Below are positions 45,936-55,008 of a stretch of DNA of 64,000 nucleotides, in pieces (the first letter of the stretch is position 1; each line of letters opens with the position of its first letter). Source of the DNA: Seohaeicola zhoushanensis (GTDB lineage: Bacteria; Pseudomonadota; Alphaproteobacteria; Rhodobacterales; Rhodobacteraceae); the NCBI RefSeq assembly GCF_014656415.1, contig NZ_BNCJ01000007.1:74479-138478 (forward strand), written 5' to 3'. Position numbers and translations under genes: made by a program. The notes beneath the pieces are model-generated. The model did no database searches. It had not been told where the DNA came from and saw only the letters and a program-made list of their open reading frames with translations.

Positions 45936-46029
45936 GGATTCGGACTCCCGCGCGCATCCTGCCACCCGTAGATGGCCTGTTCGCGGCAATCGCACAAGCC
46001 GTGCCGGCGCATTCGCCGGCGCGGCGCGG

Positions 46030-46048
46030 GGCGGGGATTCACCCCGCC
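46030..46048 (-). terminator. Hairpin after the hsp20-DUF1150 unit
   Basis: GGCGGGG at 46030-46036 pairs with CCCCGCC at 46042-46048 around ATTCA, just past the DUF1150 stop. No T-run is visible. Confidence 0.45.
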
Positions 46049-46055
46049 GCCACCG

Positions 46056-46280
46056 TCAGTGCACGTTCACCGGCGCGTAATCGTGCTGGCGCGCCAGCAC
46101 GAAGGCCAGCTTGCGGTCTGCGACCAGCGCCAGCTGGTGGCCCTCGGCGTCATGCACCGCGTAGATGAGCTCCAACTCGCCCGCCTCGGCCTTGAGCGCC
46201 TCGGGCAGGTCGGCGACATGCACCGGCTTGACATAGACGATGCCCTTGCCGGCGTCCTTGAATTCATATGGCGTATTCAT
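46056..46280 (-). CDS. DUF1150 family protein
   Basis: A 74-residue protein, MNTPYEFKDAGKGIVYVKPV onward, with LIYAVHDAEGHQLALVADRKLAFVLARQHDY. DUF1150 genes in alphaproteobacteria usually follow hsp20, as here: three bases separate them. The function is unknown. The heat-shock linkage suggests a chaperone partner or stress role. Confidence 0.9.
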   Translation of the reverse strand: MNTPYEFKDAGKGIVYVKPVHVADLPEALKAEAGELELIYAVHDAEGHQLALVADRKLAFVLARQHDYAPVNVH

Positions 46281-46283
46281 GGT

Positions 46284-46697
46284 TTACCCCTTTCTGATCC
46301 TGATCGTCTGCACCACGGTTTCGGGAACCGCGCGGGACAGGTCGATGTGCAGCAGACCGTTTTCCATCACCGCCTCGCCCACCTCGACGCCATCCGCCAG
46401 CACGAAGCTGCGCTGGAACTGGCGCGCGGCGATTCCGCGGTGCAGGTAGATCCGGTCCTCGCCGTCCTCCCTCTGGCGTCCGCGGATCACCAGCTGGCGG
46501 TCCTCCACGGTGATCGCGAGGTCGGTCTCTGCGAAACCGGCCACAGCCAGGGTGATGCGGTAGGAACAGTCCGAGGTCTGCTCGATATTGAACGGGGGAT
46601 ACCCTTCGTTGCCCGATTTCGCGGTGCGCTCCAACAGGCGCTCCAGCTGCTCGAACCCCAACATATGCGGGTAGGTGCCCAGGGTCAGTTTCGTCAC
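46284..46697 (-). CDS. Hsp20/alpha-crystallin small heat shock protein
   Basis: A 137-residue chaperone beginning with GTG (VTKLTLGTYPHMLGFEQLERL). The alpha-crystallin domain covers about 35-130: YPPFNIEQTSDCSYRITLAVAGF, DRQLVIRGRQREDGEDR and ARQFQRSFVL, with the C-terminal anchoring IRIRKG. AAGGACGCAAGAC lies just upstream of the GTG at 46697. It prevents aggregation of unfolded proteins. A sigma32-type promoter match lies about 70-95 bases upstream. Confidence 0.93.
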   Translation of the reverse strand: MTKLTLGTYPHMLGFEQLERLLERTAKSGNEGYPPFNIEQTSDCSYRITLAVAGFAETDLAITVEDRQLVIRGRQREDGEDRIYLHRGIAARQFQRSFVLADGVEVGEAVMENGLLHIDLSRAVPETVVQTIRIRKG

Positions 46698-46763
46698 GTC
46701 TTGCGTCCTTTGCCTTGAAAGCGACGGTGCGCATGGCCCCGAAGCGGCAGCCACGCAGTGGAA

Positions 46764-46792
46764 ATATGGGAGCAAGGGACAGCTTTCACAAG
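46764..46792 (-). promoter_or_regulatory. Possible heat-shock (RpoH-type) promoter for hsp20
   Basis: Read leftward, CTTG (46792-46789), 18 bases, CCCATAT (46770-46764). This resembles alphaproteobacterial sigma32 promoters. It lies in the divergent region between hsp20 and the YdcH-like gene. Confidence 0.55.
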
Positions 46793-46857
46793 GGCTAGGA
46801 GAAATCGCCCCGCCACAGTACATTCGGGGCCCCGGCCCCAATACGCCCCGAGTCGCC

Positions 46858-47082
46858 ATGAATGCCCCCATCGACCTCTCCATGAAGACAGACGACGTGC
46901 TGCGGGTGGAGCTGGAGGTCTTCCGCCGCCAGCACCGCGACCTCGACGAGGCGATCACCGCGCTGGTGGACCGCGGCACCTCCGACCAGCTGACCGTGCA
47001 GCGCCTGAAGAAACAGAAGCTACGGCTCAAGGACATCATCTCGCTGATCGAGGACCGGCTCACCCCCGACATCATCGCCTGA
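46858..47082 (+). CDS. YdcH/DUF465 family protein
   Basis: A 74-residue helical protein, [20 protein letters not shown] then [19 protein letters not shown] and [19 protein letters not shown]. The family forms a helical hairpin of unknown function. A shorter start at 46882 (MKTDDV) is also possible. It is 73 bases upstream of purE in the same direction. Confidence 0.85.
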   Translation: MNAPIDLSMKTDDVLRVELEVFRRQHRDLDEAITALVDRGTSDQLTVQRLKKQKLRLKDIISLIEDRLTPDIIA

Positions 47083-47155
47083 TCGCGCCGAGGCGCATTG
47101 CCACCCCCGAGGCTTCGTCTATAGTGCCCGCTCCTTCAGCCGGGGACACGGGAAC

Positions 47156-47644
47156 ATGCAGCAGATACAGGTCGGTATCATCATGGGCAGCCAGTCGGAC
47201 TGGCCCACCATGAAGGAAGCCGCCGACATCCTCGACGCGCTTGGCGTAACTTATGAAAAGCGCATCGTCTCGGCGCATCGCACGCCGGACCGGCTCTGGG
47301 CTTATGGCAAGAGCGCCGTGGAGCGCGGCCTCAAGGTGATCATCGCAGGCGCCGGCGGCGCGGCGCATCTGCCGGGCATGATGGCCTCGAAGACCCGCGT
47401 GCCGGTGATCGGCGTGCCGGTGCAGACCCGCGCGCTGAGCGGCGTCGATTCGCTCTATTCCATCGTGCAGATGCCCAAGGGCTATCCGGTCGCCACCATG
47501 GCCATCGGCGCGGCCGGCGCGGCCAATGGCGGGTTGATGGCCGCCGGCATCCTCGCGCTCTCCGATCCGGCGCTGGCCGAGCGGCTCGACGCATGGCGCG
47601 CCGCACTGTCGGACTCGATCCCGGAGGAGCCGCAGGATGCCTAA
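47156..47644 (+). CDS. purE: N5-carboxyaminoimidazole ribonucleotide mutase
   Basis: A 162-residue class I PurE that converts N5-CAIR to CAIR in purine synthesis. The motifs [31 protein letters not shown] and [16 protein letters not shown] are intact. It precedes purK with an 8-base overlap, so the two steps are coexpressed. Confidence 0.96.
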   Translation: MQQIQVGIIMGSQSDWPTMKEAADILDALGVTYEKRIVSAHRTPDRLWAYGKSAVERGLKVIIAGAGGAAHLPGMMASKTRVPVIGVPVQTRALSGVDSLYSIVQMPKGYPVATMAIGAAGAANGGLMAAGILALSDPALAERLDAWRAALSDSIPEEPQDA

Positions 47645-48713
47645 CCCGCTGCCGCAGGGCGCGACCATCGGGATTCTCGGGGGCGGCCAGCTGGGCCGGA
47701 TGCTCTCGGTCGCCGCTGCGCGACTGGGCTTTGCCTGCCACATCTACGAACCCGGCGCCAACCCTCCCGCCGGCCAGGTCGCCGCGCAGGTGACCACCGC
47801 GCCCTACGAGGACGCAGAGGCGCTGAAACGCTTCGCCGAGAGCGTCGACGTCATCACCTACGAGTTCGAGAACGTGCCGACCGAGGCGCTCGACCTGCTC
47901 GAAGGCGCGCGCAGCATCCGACCAGGACGCGAGGCGCTGCGGATCAGCCAGGACCGGCTCACCGAGAAGACCTTCCTGCAGGCGCTCGGCCTCAAGACCG
48001 CGCCCTTCGCCGATGTGCCCGACCTGCCCAGCCTCGAAGCGGCGCTCAAGGCAATCGGCACCCCGGCGATCCTCAAGTCGCGCCGCTTCGGCTATGACGG
48101 CAAGGGCCAGGTGCGCATCAAGGACCCCTCCGAGGCCGCCGAGGCCCTGGCCGCGATGAACGGTGCGCCCGCGATCCTCGAAGGCTTCGTCGACTTCAGC
48201 CACGAGGTCTCGGTGATCGCCGCGCGCGGCAGCCACGGTGACGTGGCCTGCTTCGATCCCGGCGAGAACGTGCACCGCGACGGCATCCTGCACACCACCA
48301 CCGTGCCGGCCCGCCTCTCGCCCAGCCAGCGCACCGACGCCGTGCTGCTGGCGGCCAATATCCTGAACGCGCTGGAATATATCGGCGTGCTCGGGGTCGA
48401 GCTATTCGTCACGCCGCAGGGGCTGATCGTCAACGAGATCGCGCCGCGCGTGCACAACTCGGGCCATTGGACCCAGAACGGCTGCGCCGTCGACCAGTTC
48501 GAGCAGCACATCCGCGCCATTGCCGGCTGGCCGCTGGGCGACGGCAGCCGGCACTCCAACGTGGTCATGGAGAACCTGATCGGCGCCGATATCGAGCGCG
48601 TGGTCGGCCTGGCGACGCGGCCGGATGTCTCGCTGCATCTCTACGGCAAGACTGAGGCCAAGCCCGGCCGCAAGATGGGTCACTTCAACGTGGTGACCGG
48701 GCCGGCCCGCTAA
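47637..48713 (+). CDS. purK: 5-(carboxyamino)imidazole ribonucleotide synthase
   Basis: A 358-residue ATP-grasp enzyme that carboxylates AIR to N5-[24 protein letters not shown] is at the start, [17 protein letters not shown] is the ATP-binding lid, and [15 protein letters not shown] is the conserved signature. It overlaps purE by eight bases. A four-hairpin repeat cluster follows. Confidence 0.96.
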   Translation: MPNPLPQGATIGILGGGQLGRMLSVAAARLGFACHIYEPGANPPAGQVAAQVTTAPYEDAEALKRFAESVDVITYEFENVPTEALDLLEGARSIRPGREALRISQDRLTEKTFLQALGLKTAPFADVPDLPSLEAALKAIGTPAILKSRRFGYDGKGQVRIKDPSEAAEALAAMNGAPAILEGFVDFSHEVSVIAARGSHGDVACFDPGENVHRDGILHTTTVPARLSPSQRTDAVLLAANILNALEYIGVLGVELFVTPQGLIVNEIAPRVHNSGHWTQNGCAVDQFEQHIRAIAGWPLGDGSRHSNVVMENLIGADIERVVGLATRPDVSLHLYGKTEAKPGRKMGHFNVVTGPAR

Positions 48714-48717
48714 GCGC

Positions 48718-48825
48718 CGTTTTCCGTCGCGGAAAACGTCCGAATTCCTGCGAGGAATTCGGACACCGCGCAACGGGCATGTTTTCCTCGCAGGAAAACA
48801 GGACGAAATCCTCGCCAGGATTTCG
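48718..48825. repeat. Compound hairpin repeat, site D (four hairpins, convergent junction)
   Basis: CGTTTTCCG (48718-48738), CCGAATTCCT (48740-48762), TGTTTTCCT (48780-48800) and CGAAATCCT (48804-48825), each with its exact complement around a 3- or 4-base loop. Stem types alternate as at site B. It fills the gap between purK and the convergent phnM. Confidence 0.88.
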
Positions 48826-48830
48826 TCGCA

Positions 48831-49973
48831 CTACGCCAGGAATCGCCCGGCCAATGCGCCGCCGAGATAGCTGAACCGTCCGCCTGCCAGCGTGCCCGCG
48901 ACCCGGCCCGTCGCGGCCTCGAGGATCACGATATCGACGCGCTTGCCAGGCGCGAGTTCGCCCCGGTCCGCCAACCCCAGCAGCCGCGCCGGCCCGGAAG
49001 AGACCAGCGCCCAGGCGGCCTCCAGCCCCATCTCACGCGCCAGCGCCAGCGCCGCGCGGCGCGGCGAGGGGTAGTGATAATCCGAGGCCAGCGCATCGCA
49101 GAGCCCCATCGCCACCAGCGCCCCCGCGCTGGCATTGCCCTTGTGCGACCCGCCCCGCACCACGTTGGGCGAACCCAGCACCACGCCGCCGCCGTCGGCC
49201 TTCGCCGCCCGCGCGGCGGTCTCGGTCTCGGGGAACTCGGCAATCGCCGCGCCGCGCGCCGCCCATTGTGCCCGGTCTTCGGCGGTATGGTCGTCATGGC
49301 TGCCGATGCGCACGCCCTGCGCCAGCAGGCGCGCGCATAGCGCGTCCAGCGCCGCCGGCACCTCGGGCCCGCGCGCGTGCAGCTCCTGCAGCAGTGCCAG
49401 ATGCGCCTCGGGGCTGCGCCCCGCCTTCAGCGCCTGCCCGGTCAGGCTCGGCGGGCGGCGGCCTTCGGCAAGCCGGTCGTGAGGCAGGTGGTCATTGAAG
49501 ACGACGAAGTTGACGCCCCATTCGGCCAGCCGCTCGGGCAGGGTCGCATATTCCTCGAGCATGTGGGTCTCGAAGCGCAGCTGCGGGATCAGCGTGGTGG
49601 CCAGCGATCCCCGCGTGTCCCGGATCGCCGCGAAGACGCCCGCCGCATGGGCGCCGCCGCGCAGCCCGCCCTCCCAGCTCAGGAACTGCGCCAGCACACC
49701 GGTGGTGATGCCGTTCGCCGCCAGCTCGGCCTCGGTCGCCACGATCCCCTCGGCCATGTCGGTCATCGCGCCCCGGCGCGGCGCAAGGTGGCGCTCGAAC
49801 CCGTCGCCGTGCAGGTCGATGATGCCCGGCAGCACGAGATAGCCGTCGAGATCCACCGCCCGCCCCACCGGCCCGTCGACGACAAGCCCTTCAGCGAAAC
49901 TCAGCGGCGCGCGCGCCAGCCCCTCGGGCAGCAGCACTTCCGCTCCCGTCAGATCGAATGCCAGGCTGGTCAC
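48831..49973 (-). CDS. phnM: PhnM-type alpha-D-ribose 1-methylphosphonate 5-triphosphate diphosphatase
   Basis: A 380-residue amidohydrolase starting GTG ([18 protein letters not shown]) after GGAGACGAAACC. Signature residues are [41 protein letters not shown]-like [12 protein letters not shown], and [14 protein letters not shown]. In the C-P lyase route it releases pyrophosphate from the ribose-phosphonate intermediate. No other phn genes are next to it, so the rest of the pathway must be elsewhere or this is a solitary paralogue. It overlaps the hydrolase gene stop by GTGA. Confidence 0.87.
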   Translation of the reverse strand: MTSLAFDLTGAEVLLPEGLARAPLSFAEGLVVDGPVGRAVDLDGYLVLPGIIDLHGDGFERHLAPRRGAMTDMAEGIVATEAELAANGITTGVLAQFLSWEGGLRGGAHAAGVFAAIRDTRGSLATTLIPQLRFETHMLEEYATLPERLAEWGVNFVVFNDHLPHDRLAEGRRPPSLTGQALKAGRSPEAHLALLQELHARGPEVPAALDALCARLLAQGVRIGSHDDHTAEDRAQWAARGAAIAEFPETETAARAAKADGGGVVLGSPNVVRGGSHKGNASAGALVAMGLCDALASDYHYPSPRRAALALAREMGLEAAWALVSSGPARLLGLADRGELAPGKRVDIVILEAATGRVAGTLAGGRFSYLGGALAGRFLA

Positions 49974-50710
49974 GGTTTCGTCTCCTTCTCGGCGTCCTCT
50001 TCCCCGAGGATCGCGTCCAACCACGAGATATCGGCATCGAAACGACCATGTGACAGGAAGTGCATCGTCTCGGCGATCACGCGCGGGTTGTTCATCATGA
50101 AGGTATGGGTGACCGGCAGCACCAGCCGGTCAGCCATCCCCTCGAGAGCCGTCGAGGCGACCGAGACCTTGCCATCGTCCGGCCCGTCGATCATCGCCGA
50201 GAACACCGGGTTCAGCGATTGCGTGCCGGCAATCACCCCAACCGGGTAGTCCACCGGCCCCAGCCGCAGCGGCCAGCTCTGCGGATCGGTGCCCAGCTGC
50301 AGGCCCGCCGGGCCGTTCAGCATTCCGAAGACCTCGAGGTCGCCCAGCTTGTCGACCAGTTCGCTGCCCCGGTTCGGCGGGCCGAGCATCACCGTGCGGC
50401 CCAGCTTCTCGGGCCGCGCCATCCGCATCCAGTAGCGCAGCAGGATGCCGCCCATCGAATGGGTGACGAAGTTCACCCGCTCATCGCCGCATTCCTCCAC
50501 TGCCTCGGGCAATGCGCCCTCGGCCAGTTCCGGGATCGGCAGCTCGGTCGAGGGATAACGCACGTTGACCACGTGATAGCCATTGGCTGCCAGCACCTGC
50601 TCCATCACCGTCAGCGAGGCATCGGTGCGCGCCAGACCGTGCAGCAGCACAACGCATTCGGCCCGGACCGGGCCGGCCAGCAAGAGCAGCAAGGGAAGAA
50701 GGGCGCGCAT
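49970..50710 (-). CDS. Exported alpha/beta hydrolase (lipase/esterase-like)
   Basis: A 246-residue protein with a signal peptide ([18 protein letters not shown]). The oxyanion region is [10 protein letters not shown], the nucleophile is in [12 protein letters not shown], and the acid/base residues are probably in [10 protein letters not shown] and LPVTHTFMM. It resembles PGAP1/triacylglycerol lipase-type esterases. An upstream start at 50722 or 50740 is possible. It overlaps phnM by four bases and follows the EamA gene. Confidence 0.8.
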   Translation of the reverse strand: MRALLPLLLLLAGPVRAECVVLLHGLARTDASLTVMEQVLAANGYHVVNVRYPSTELPIPELAEGALPEAVEECGDERVNFVTHSMGGILLRYWMRMARPEKLGRTVMLGPPNRGSELVDKLGDLEVFGMLNGPAGLQLGTDPQSWPLRLGPVDYPVGVIAGTQSLNPVFSAMIDGPDDGKVSVASTALEGMADRLVLPVTHTFMMNNPRVIAETMHFLSHGRFDADISWLDAILGEEDAEKETKP

Positions 50711-50749
50711 GGCCGCCGACATAGCCCGGAAGCGGCGCAAGGGAAAGGA

Positions 50750-51583
50750 TCAGGCCCGCCGGATCGCCAGCAGGATGCCACCCAGCACCAGCACCGTGCC
50801 CATGGCGAAACGCGGGGTCAGGCTCTCGCCCAGCAGCAGGATGCCACCGGCTACCGCGATCGGCGGCACCGCCACCATGGCGATCGCCGCCGTCACCGCG
50901 CTGATCCGGGGCAGCACCGTGTACCACAGCGCATAGCCCAGGCCGGACGTCACCGCGCCCGAGATCACCGCCAGCAGGATGCCCTGCGGTTCGACGGTCG
51001 CCGGCATCCCGTCGAACATCAGCGCCAGCGCCGTCGGCGGCAGCGCCCAGACGAAATTCGCCGCCGTGCCGGCCAGCGCATCGGGCTCGCTGCGCCCCTC
51101 CAGCGTATAAAGCGCCCAGCCCACCCCCGCCGCGATCATGCAAAGTGCGCCGAACAGGTTCACCCGCCACGCCCCGGCCGGCCATAGCACCACCGCCAGC
51201 CCGACCAGCGCCACCGTCGCGCCAAGCACCTGGCGCGGCGTCGGCGCGGCCCCGCGCAGGGCCGAGACGGCGAAGATCACCACCTGCACCACGCCGAAGA
51301 GCAGCAGCGCGCCGATGCCCGCATCCAGCGTCAGGTAACCCACCGAGAAGCCGATCATGTAAAGCGCCAGCGACCCCGCCCCGGCGATCCGGCGGCGCGA
51401 GACCAGCGGCGGCGCGCGGCAATGCCAGCGCGCCAGCGCCATCAGCATCGCCGCGCCCGCCGCGACCCGGATCAGGGCGAAACTGCCGGGGTCGGCAAAT
51501 CCGCCACCCACCGCCATGCGGTTCAGGATCGAATTTGCCGCGAAGGCGATCAGCGTGACCAGGATGAGCAGGACAAGGCGCAT
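50750..51583 (-). CDS. EamA/DMT superfamily transporter
   Basis: A 277-residue inner membrane protein starting MRLVLLILVTLIAFAANSILNRMAVG, with about ten membrane helices in two EamA repeats. The start at 51583 begins the first helix; an upstream start at 51601 adds six residues. Members export metabolites or amino acids; the substrate cannot be inferred. It is upstream of the lipase-like gene on the same strand. Confidence 0.88.
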   Translation of the reverse strand: MRLVLLILVTLIAFAANSILNRMAVGGGFADPGSFALIRVAAGAAMLMALARWHCRAPPLVSRRRIAGAGSLALYMIGFSVGYLTLDAGIGALLLFGVVQVVIFAVSALRGAAPTPRQVLGATVALVGLAVVLWPAGAWRVNLFGALCMIAAGVGWALYTLEGRSEPDALAGTAANFVWALPPTALALMFDGMPATVEPQGILLAVISGAVTSGLGYALWYTVLPRISAVTAAIAMVAVPPIAVAGGILLLGESLTPRFAMGTVLVLGGILLAIRRA

Positions 51584-51624
51584 GGCGCCAGTTGCCGTCA
51601 TCCGCGCGGCACAGGCAAGGGGGA

Positions 51625-52107
51625 TCAGCCGAAGGCCCTGGGATAGACCAGCGTTTCGGCGGGCACCGTGTCACCCGGCCCGGCGAGCAGCGTGTGCTCT
51701 ACCGGATAGGGCGAGGTCAGCCGCGCTGCGCGCGCGGCGCTGAACCCGGCCTTGCTGTAGAAATCGACCTGCCCCAGCACCACCACCGTGCGCCCCGAGA
51801 GCCGCGCCCATTCCGCGATCAGCCCGACCATCCGCTTGCCGACCCGGCGGCCCTGCCAGTCGGGATGCACCGCCACCGGGGCAAGGCAGAGCCAGCCCTT
51901 CGGCGCCACCATCCGGCTCAGCCCCGCATAGGCGATCACCGCGCCCTCGGCGGTCATCACCTGCTCGCCCACCATGTCGCCGGCCTTGCGCAGAGCCCGC
52001 ACCAGCGCCGCCTCCTCCGGCCCGCCGAAGGCGGCCGTCAGCAGCGCCTCGACCTGCGCCTCCTCGCCGGGACGCATCTCGCGCAGGAAATCGGGGGACA
52101 GGGGCAT
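51625..52107 (-). CDS. GNAT family N-acetyltransferase (YhbS-like)
   Basis: A 160-residue enzyme starting MPLSPDFLREMRPGEEAQVEAL. The acetyl-CoA motif is VAVHPDWQGRRVGKRMVGLI, with VLGQVDFYSKAGFSAA downstream. The substrate is unknown. It is divergent from the persulfide dioxygenase-like gene, whose upstream operator lies between them. Confidence 0.85.
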   Translation of the reverse strand: MPLSPDFLREMRPGEEAQVEALLTAAFGGPEEAALVRALRKAGDMVGEQVMTAEGAVIAYAGLSRMVAPKGWLCLAPVAVHPDWQGRRVGKRMVGLIAEWARLSGRTVVVLGQVDFYSKAGFSAARAARLTSPYPVEHTLLAGPGDTVPAETLVYPRAFG

Positions 52108-52194
52108 CGCGTTCTCCTTGGCTGAGGGCGGGCTTAGCCCATCTGCCGCCCCGGTGCGAGTCCGCCTGCGCGGAACATTCCGGCCCGCTCACGC

Positions 52195-52210
52195 ATTCCA
52201 CATGCGGAAT
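52195..52210. promoter_or_regulatory. Possible SqrR/BigR-type operator
   Basis: ATTC, 8 bases, GAAT at 52195-52210, with a symmetric centre, 19 bases before the ATG of the dioxygenase-like gene. As I recall, this spacing is that of the SqrR site in Rhodobacter capsulatus, a sulfide/persulfide-sensing repressor. No sqrR/bigR gene is in the window. Confidence 0.5.
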
Positions 52211-52228
52211 ACACGAACGGAGCCCGCC

Positions 52229-53128
52229 ATGTCCCTGTCCCGCACCAGCCCCTCCACCGGGCCCGCCTCGCCCGAAGTGGTGGGCTTCCATGACGCGCCC
52301 ACCGGCAGCATCCAGTATCTCGTCATCGACCCCGACACCTCCAAGGCCGCGCTTGTCGACGCGGTGATGTCTTTCGACCCGGCCGCCGCGCGCACCTCGA
52401 CAGAGGGCGTCGAGGCGATCCTGCGCTTTGCCGCAACCGAGGGTGTCGAGATCGACCGAATACTCGACACCCACCCCCATGCCGACCACCTGATGGCCTC
52501 GGCCTCGCTCGCCGAGCGTCTTGGCGTGCCAAACGGGATCGGCGAGAAGGTCTGCGAGATCGCCGAGCTCTGGCGCAACCTCTACCATCTTCCCGACGCC
52601 TTCGACCCGGCGCAGGATTTCGCGCAGCTCTTCGACGATGGCGACAGCTTCCAGATCGGCAACTTGCCGGTGCGGGTGATGCTGACGCCCGGACACACGC
52701 TGGGTTCGGTCACCTATGTCGTCGGCTGCGACGCCGCCTTTGTGAACGACACCTTCATGCAGCCCGACGCCGGCACCAGCCGCGCCGATTTCCCCGGAGG
52801 CGATGCAGGCGCGCTCTACGACTCGCTGCAGGCGATCCTGTCGCTGCCCGACCGCACGCGGCTCTTCGTCGGCCACGACTACGGCACCGAGCGCCGCAAG
52901 AGCCCGGCCTGGGAATCGACGGTCGCAGAACAGCGCCGCCACAACACGCACATCGGCGGGGGTGTCGACCGTGCTGCCTACATCGCCCTGAGGGAAAAGC
53001 GCGATGCGACGCTGGACCTGCCCGACCGGATGCTTCAGGTACTGCAGATGAACCTGCGCGCGGGCCGCGCGCCTGCCCCGGAAGCGGATGGGCGCTCCTA
53101 CCTGAAGGTGCCGTTGAACCGCTTCTGA
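52229..53128 (+). CDS. MBL-fold persulfide dioxygenase-like protein (ETHE1/Blh type)
   Basis: A 299-residue metallo-hydrolase starting MSLSRTSPSTGPASPEVVGFHDAPTGS. The metal ligands are DTHPHADHLMAS (HxHxDH), LTPGHTLGSVTYV and VGHDYGTE. This subgroup, like Blh, oxidises glutathione persulfide or related sulfane sulfur. An ATTC-N8-GAAT operator candidate precedes it. No rhodanese or sulfide:quinone reductase gene is adjacent. Confidence 0.82.
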   Translation: MSLSRTSPSTGPASPEVVGFHDAPTGSIQYLVIDPDTSKAALVDAVMSFDPAAARTSTEGVEAILRFAATEGVEIDRILDTHPHADHLMASASLAERLGVPNGIGEKVCEIAELWRNLYHLPDAFDPAQDFAQLFDDGDSFQIGNLPVRVMLTPGHTLGSVTYVVGCDAAFVNDTFMQPDAGTSRADFPGGDAGALYDSLQAILSLPDRTRLFVGHDYGTERRKSPAWESTVAEQRRHNTHIGGGVDRAAYIALREKRDATLDLPDRMLQVLQMNLRAGRAPAPEADGRSYLKVPLNRF

Positions 53129-53199
53129 AAAGCGGCGATTGTCGCGCTACGCCCAGCCGTTCCAAGCCCTCGCATAGACTGCCAAGAAGAAGGTCCCGC

Positions 53200-53919
53200 A
53201 TGAAACTGAACCACACCCTCCGCGACCTGACCCGCCGCGTCGAAGCGGTGACGCTGGTGGCCTTTCTCGCGGCCGCCGGCGGGCTCTGGGCCTTTGGCGG
53301 GCTGGCGGCCGAGATGATGGAGGGCGATCTCCACGCCTTCGACGAGCGGCTGCTGATGGCCCTGCGAACGCCGGGCGATCCTGCGGATCCGATCGGCGGG
53401 CGAGCGGTCGAGCAAGCGATGCGCGACCTGACGGCGCTTGGCGGCGTCACGGTGCTGACGCTGATCACGCTCTCGGTGCTGTGCTTCCTGCTGCTGCGCG
53501 GCCGGCGCGCCTCGGCCCTGTTCCTGGCGGTGGCGGTGGTGGGCGGACAGCTGCTCTCCAACCTCGCCAAGCTCGGCTTCTCGCGGCCCCGCCCCGATCT
53601 GGTGCCGCATGGAGTCGAGGTCTCGACCGCCTCCTTCCCCTCGGGCCATTCGCTGATGGCGGCGGTGACCTACCTGACGCTGGCGGTGATGCTGGCCCGC
53701 ATCGAGCCGCGCTGGCGGCTGCGGGTCTTCCTGATCGGCGTGGCGGCGGTGCTCTCGGTGCTGGTGGGGATCAGCCGGGTCTACCTCGGGGTGCATTGGC
53801 CCTCGGACGTGCTGGCCGGCTGGTCACTGGGCGCGGCCTGGGCGCTGATGGTCTGGCTGGTCGCGCGCTTCCTGGACCGCCGCGGCCAGCTCGACAGCAG
53901 CGCCGGGAACGGCGACTGA
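53200..53919 (+). CDS. PAP2 family membrane phosphatase
   Basis: A 239-residue protein with about six membrane helices. The catalytic motifs are KLGFSRPRP, SFPSGHS and SRVYLGVHWPSDV, all with the key Arg, His and Asp residues. It may dephosphorylate undecaprenyl pyrophosphate or phosphatidate. It has its own start about 70 bases after the dioxygenase-like gene. Confidence 0.9.
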   Translation: MKLNHTLRDLTRRVEAVTLVAFLAAAGGLWAFGGLAAEMMEGDLHAFDERLLMALRTPGDPADPIGGRAVEQAMRDLTALGGVTVLTLITLSVLCFLLLRGRRASALFLAVAVVGGQLLSNLAKLGFSRPRPDLVPHGVEVSTASFPSGHSLMAAVTYLTLAVMLARIEPRWRLRVFLIGVAAVLSVLVGISRVYLGVHWPSDVLAGWSLGAAWALMVWLVARFLDRRGQLDSSAGNGD

Positions 53920-53990
53920 GCCCCGGAGGCGCGCGGGCGGCAGCGGCGCGGGGGGCTTTGCCCCCGCCGCCCGTTCCGGGCGACTCCCCC

Positions 53991-54026
53991 GAGTATTTTC
54001 TGAAGAAGAGAAGCAGGGGGCGCGGG
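53991..54026 (+). repeat. GAGTATTTT-type convergent-junction repeat, copy 3
   Basis: GAGTATTTTCTG then AAGAAGAGAAGCAGGGGG, matching copy 2 at 44104-44138 almost exactly in its second half. It lies between the convergent PAP2 and ureidoglycine aminohydrolase genes, after a GC-rich hairpin near 53950-53965. Confidence 0.7.
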
Positions 54027-54053
54027 TAGGGCGGGGTTTACCCCGCCGCCCCT

Positions 54054-54878
54054 TCAGCCCAGCGACAGCGGCATGTGCCGGTTCACGTCCTTGTAGAGCA
54101 GGTAGCGGAAGGGCCCCGGCCCGCCGGCGTAGCAGGCCTGCGGGCAGAAGGCGCGCAGCCACATGTAATCACCTGCCTCGACCTCGACCCAGTCCTGGTT
54201 CAACCGGTAGACCGCCTTGCCCTCGAGCACGTAGAGCCCGTGTTCCATCACATGGGTCTCGGCAAAGGGGATGGTGCCGCCGGGCAGGAAGGTCACGATG
54301 GTGACATGCATGTCATGGCGCATGTCGTCGAGGCCGACAAATCGGGTGGTCGCCCAGCGCCCCTCGGTGCCCGGCATGGCCGCGGGGGTGATGCTGCGCT
54401 CGTTGGTGACGATCGGCTCCGGCAGGTCCACCCCCTCGGCCCGCTGGTAGCGCTTGCGGATCCAGTGGAAGCGCGCCTCGGGTCCGGCATGGTTGGCCAG
54501 CCGCCAGTCGCAGCCCGGCGGCAGGTAGGCGTAGCCGCCCGGTTCCATCACGTGATCGGTGCCCGCGATGGTCAGCGTCAGCGCGCCCTCGGTGACGAAG
54601 AGCACGCCCTCGGCCTCGGGGTCGGCCTCGGGCCGGCTGCTGCCGCCGCCGGCGGCGACCTCCATCAGGTAATGCGAGAAGGTCTCGGCAAAGCCCGAGA
54701 GCGGGCGGGCGATGACCCAGAGCCGGGTCTTGTCCCAATGCGGCAGGAAGGAGGTGGTGATGTCGCGCATCGTGCCCTTGGGGATCACCGCATAGGCGGT
54801 GGTGAACATCGCCCGGTCGGTCAGCAGCTGTTCCTGCGGCGGATGCCCGCCATGCGGGGCATAGTAGACGGGGGACAT
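54054..54878 (-). CDS. (S)-ureidoglycine aminohydrolase-like bicupin
   Basis: A 274-residue two-cupin protein starting MSPVYYAPHGGHPPQEQLLTDRAMFT. Cupin 1 (about 60-130) has FVTEGALTLTI and EPGGYAYLPPG; cupin 2 (about 190-260) has ETHVMEHGLYVLEGKAVYRL with metal ligands and EAGDYMWLRAFCPQACYAGG. The family releases ammonia from (S)-ureidoglycine in allantoin use. AGGAGTGCGCCC precedes the ATG. No other purine-breakdown genes are next to it. It is divergent from the secreted protein gene. Confidence 0.88.
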   Translation of the reverse strand: MSPVYYAPHGGHPPQEQLLTDRAMFTTAYAVIPKGTMRDITTSFLPHWDKTRLWVIARPLSGFAETFSHYLMEVAAGGGSSRPEADPEAEGVLFVTEGALTLTIAGTDHVMEPGGYAYLPPGCDWRLANHAGPEARFHWIRKRYQRAEGVDLPEPIVTNERSITPAAMPGTEGRWATTRFVGLDDMRHDMHVTIVTFLPGGTIPFAETHVMEHGLYVLEGKAVYRLNQDWVEVEAGDYMWLRAFCPQACYAGGPGPFRYLLYKDVNRHMPLSLG

Positions 54879-55008
54879 GGGCGCACTCCTGCAAATCGCT
54901 TCGCTCCCAGTATCGCCGAGCCGCGCGCCCTTGTCCAAAGCCCCACGACGGGTAACACTGTGCGGGAAATCTTGAAAATGCCGCGCCGTGCGCGGGAGGG
55001 AAACCGCG

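Noticed and set aside
44179-45957. A single 592-residue reading frame over the GT10 and phzF region
   Set aside because: Only its last 287 residues (from 45042) are a recognisable protein. The rest is a shifted frame over the real phzF-like gene.
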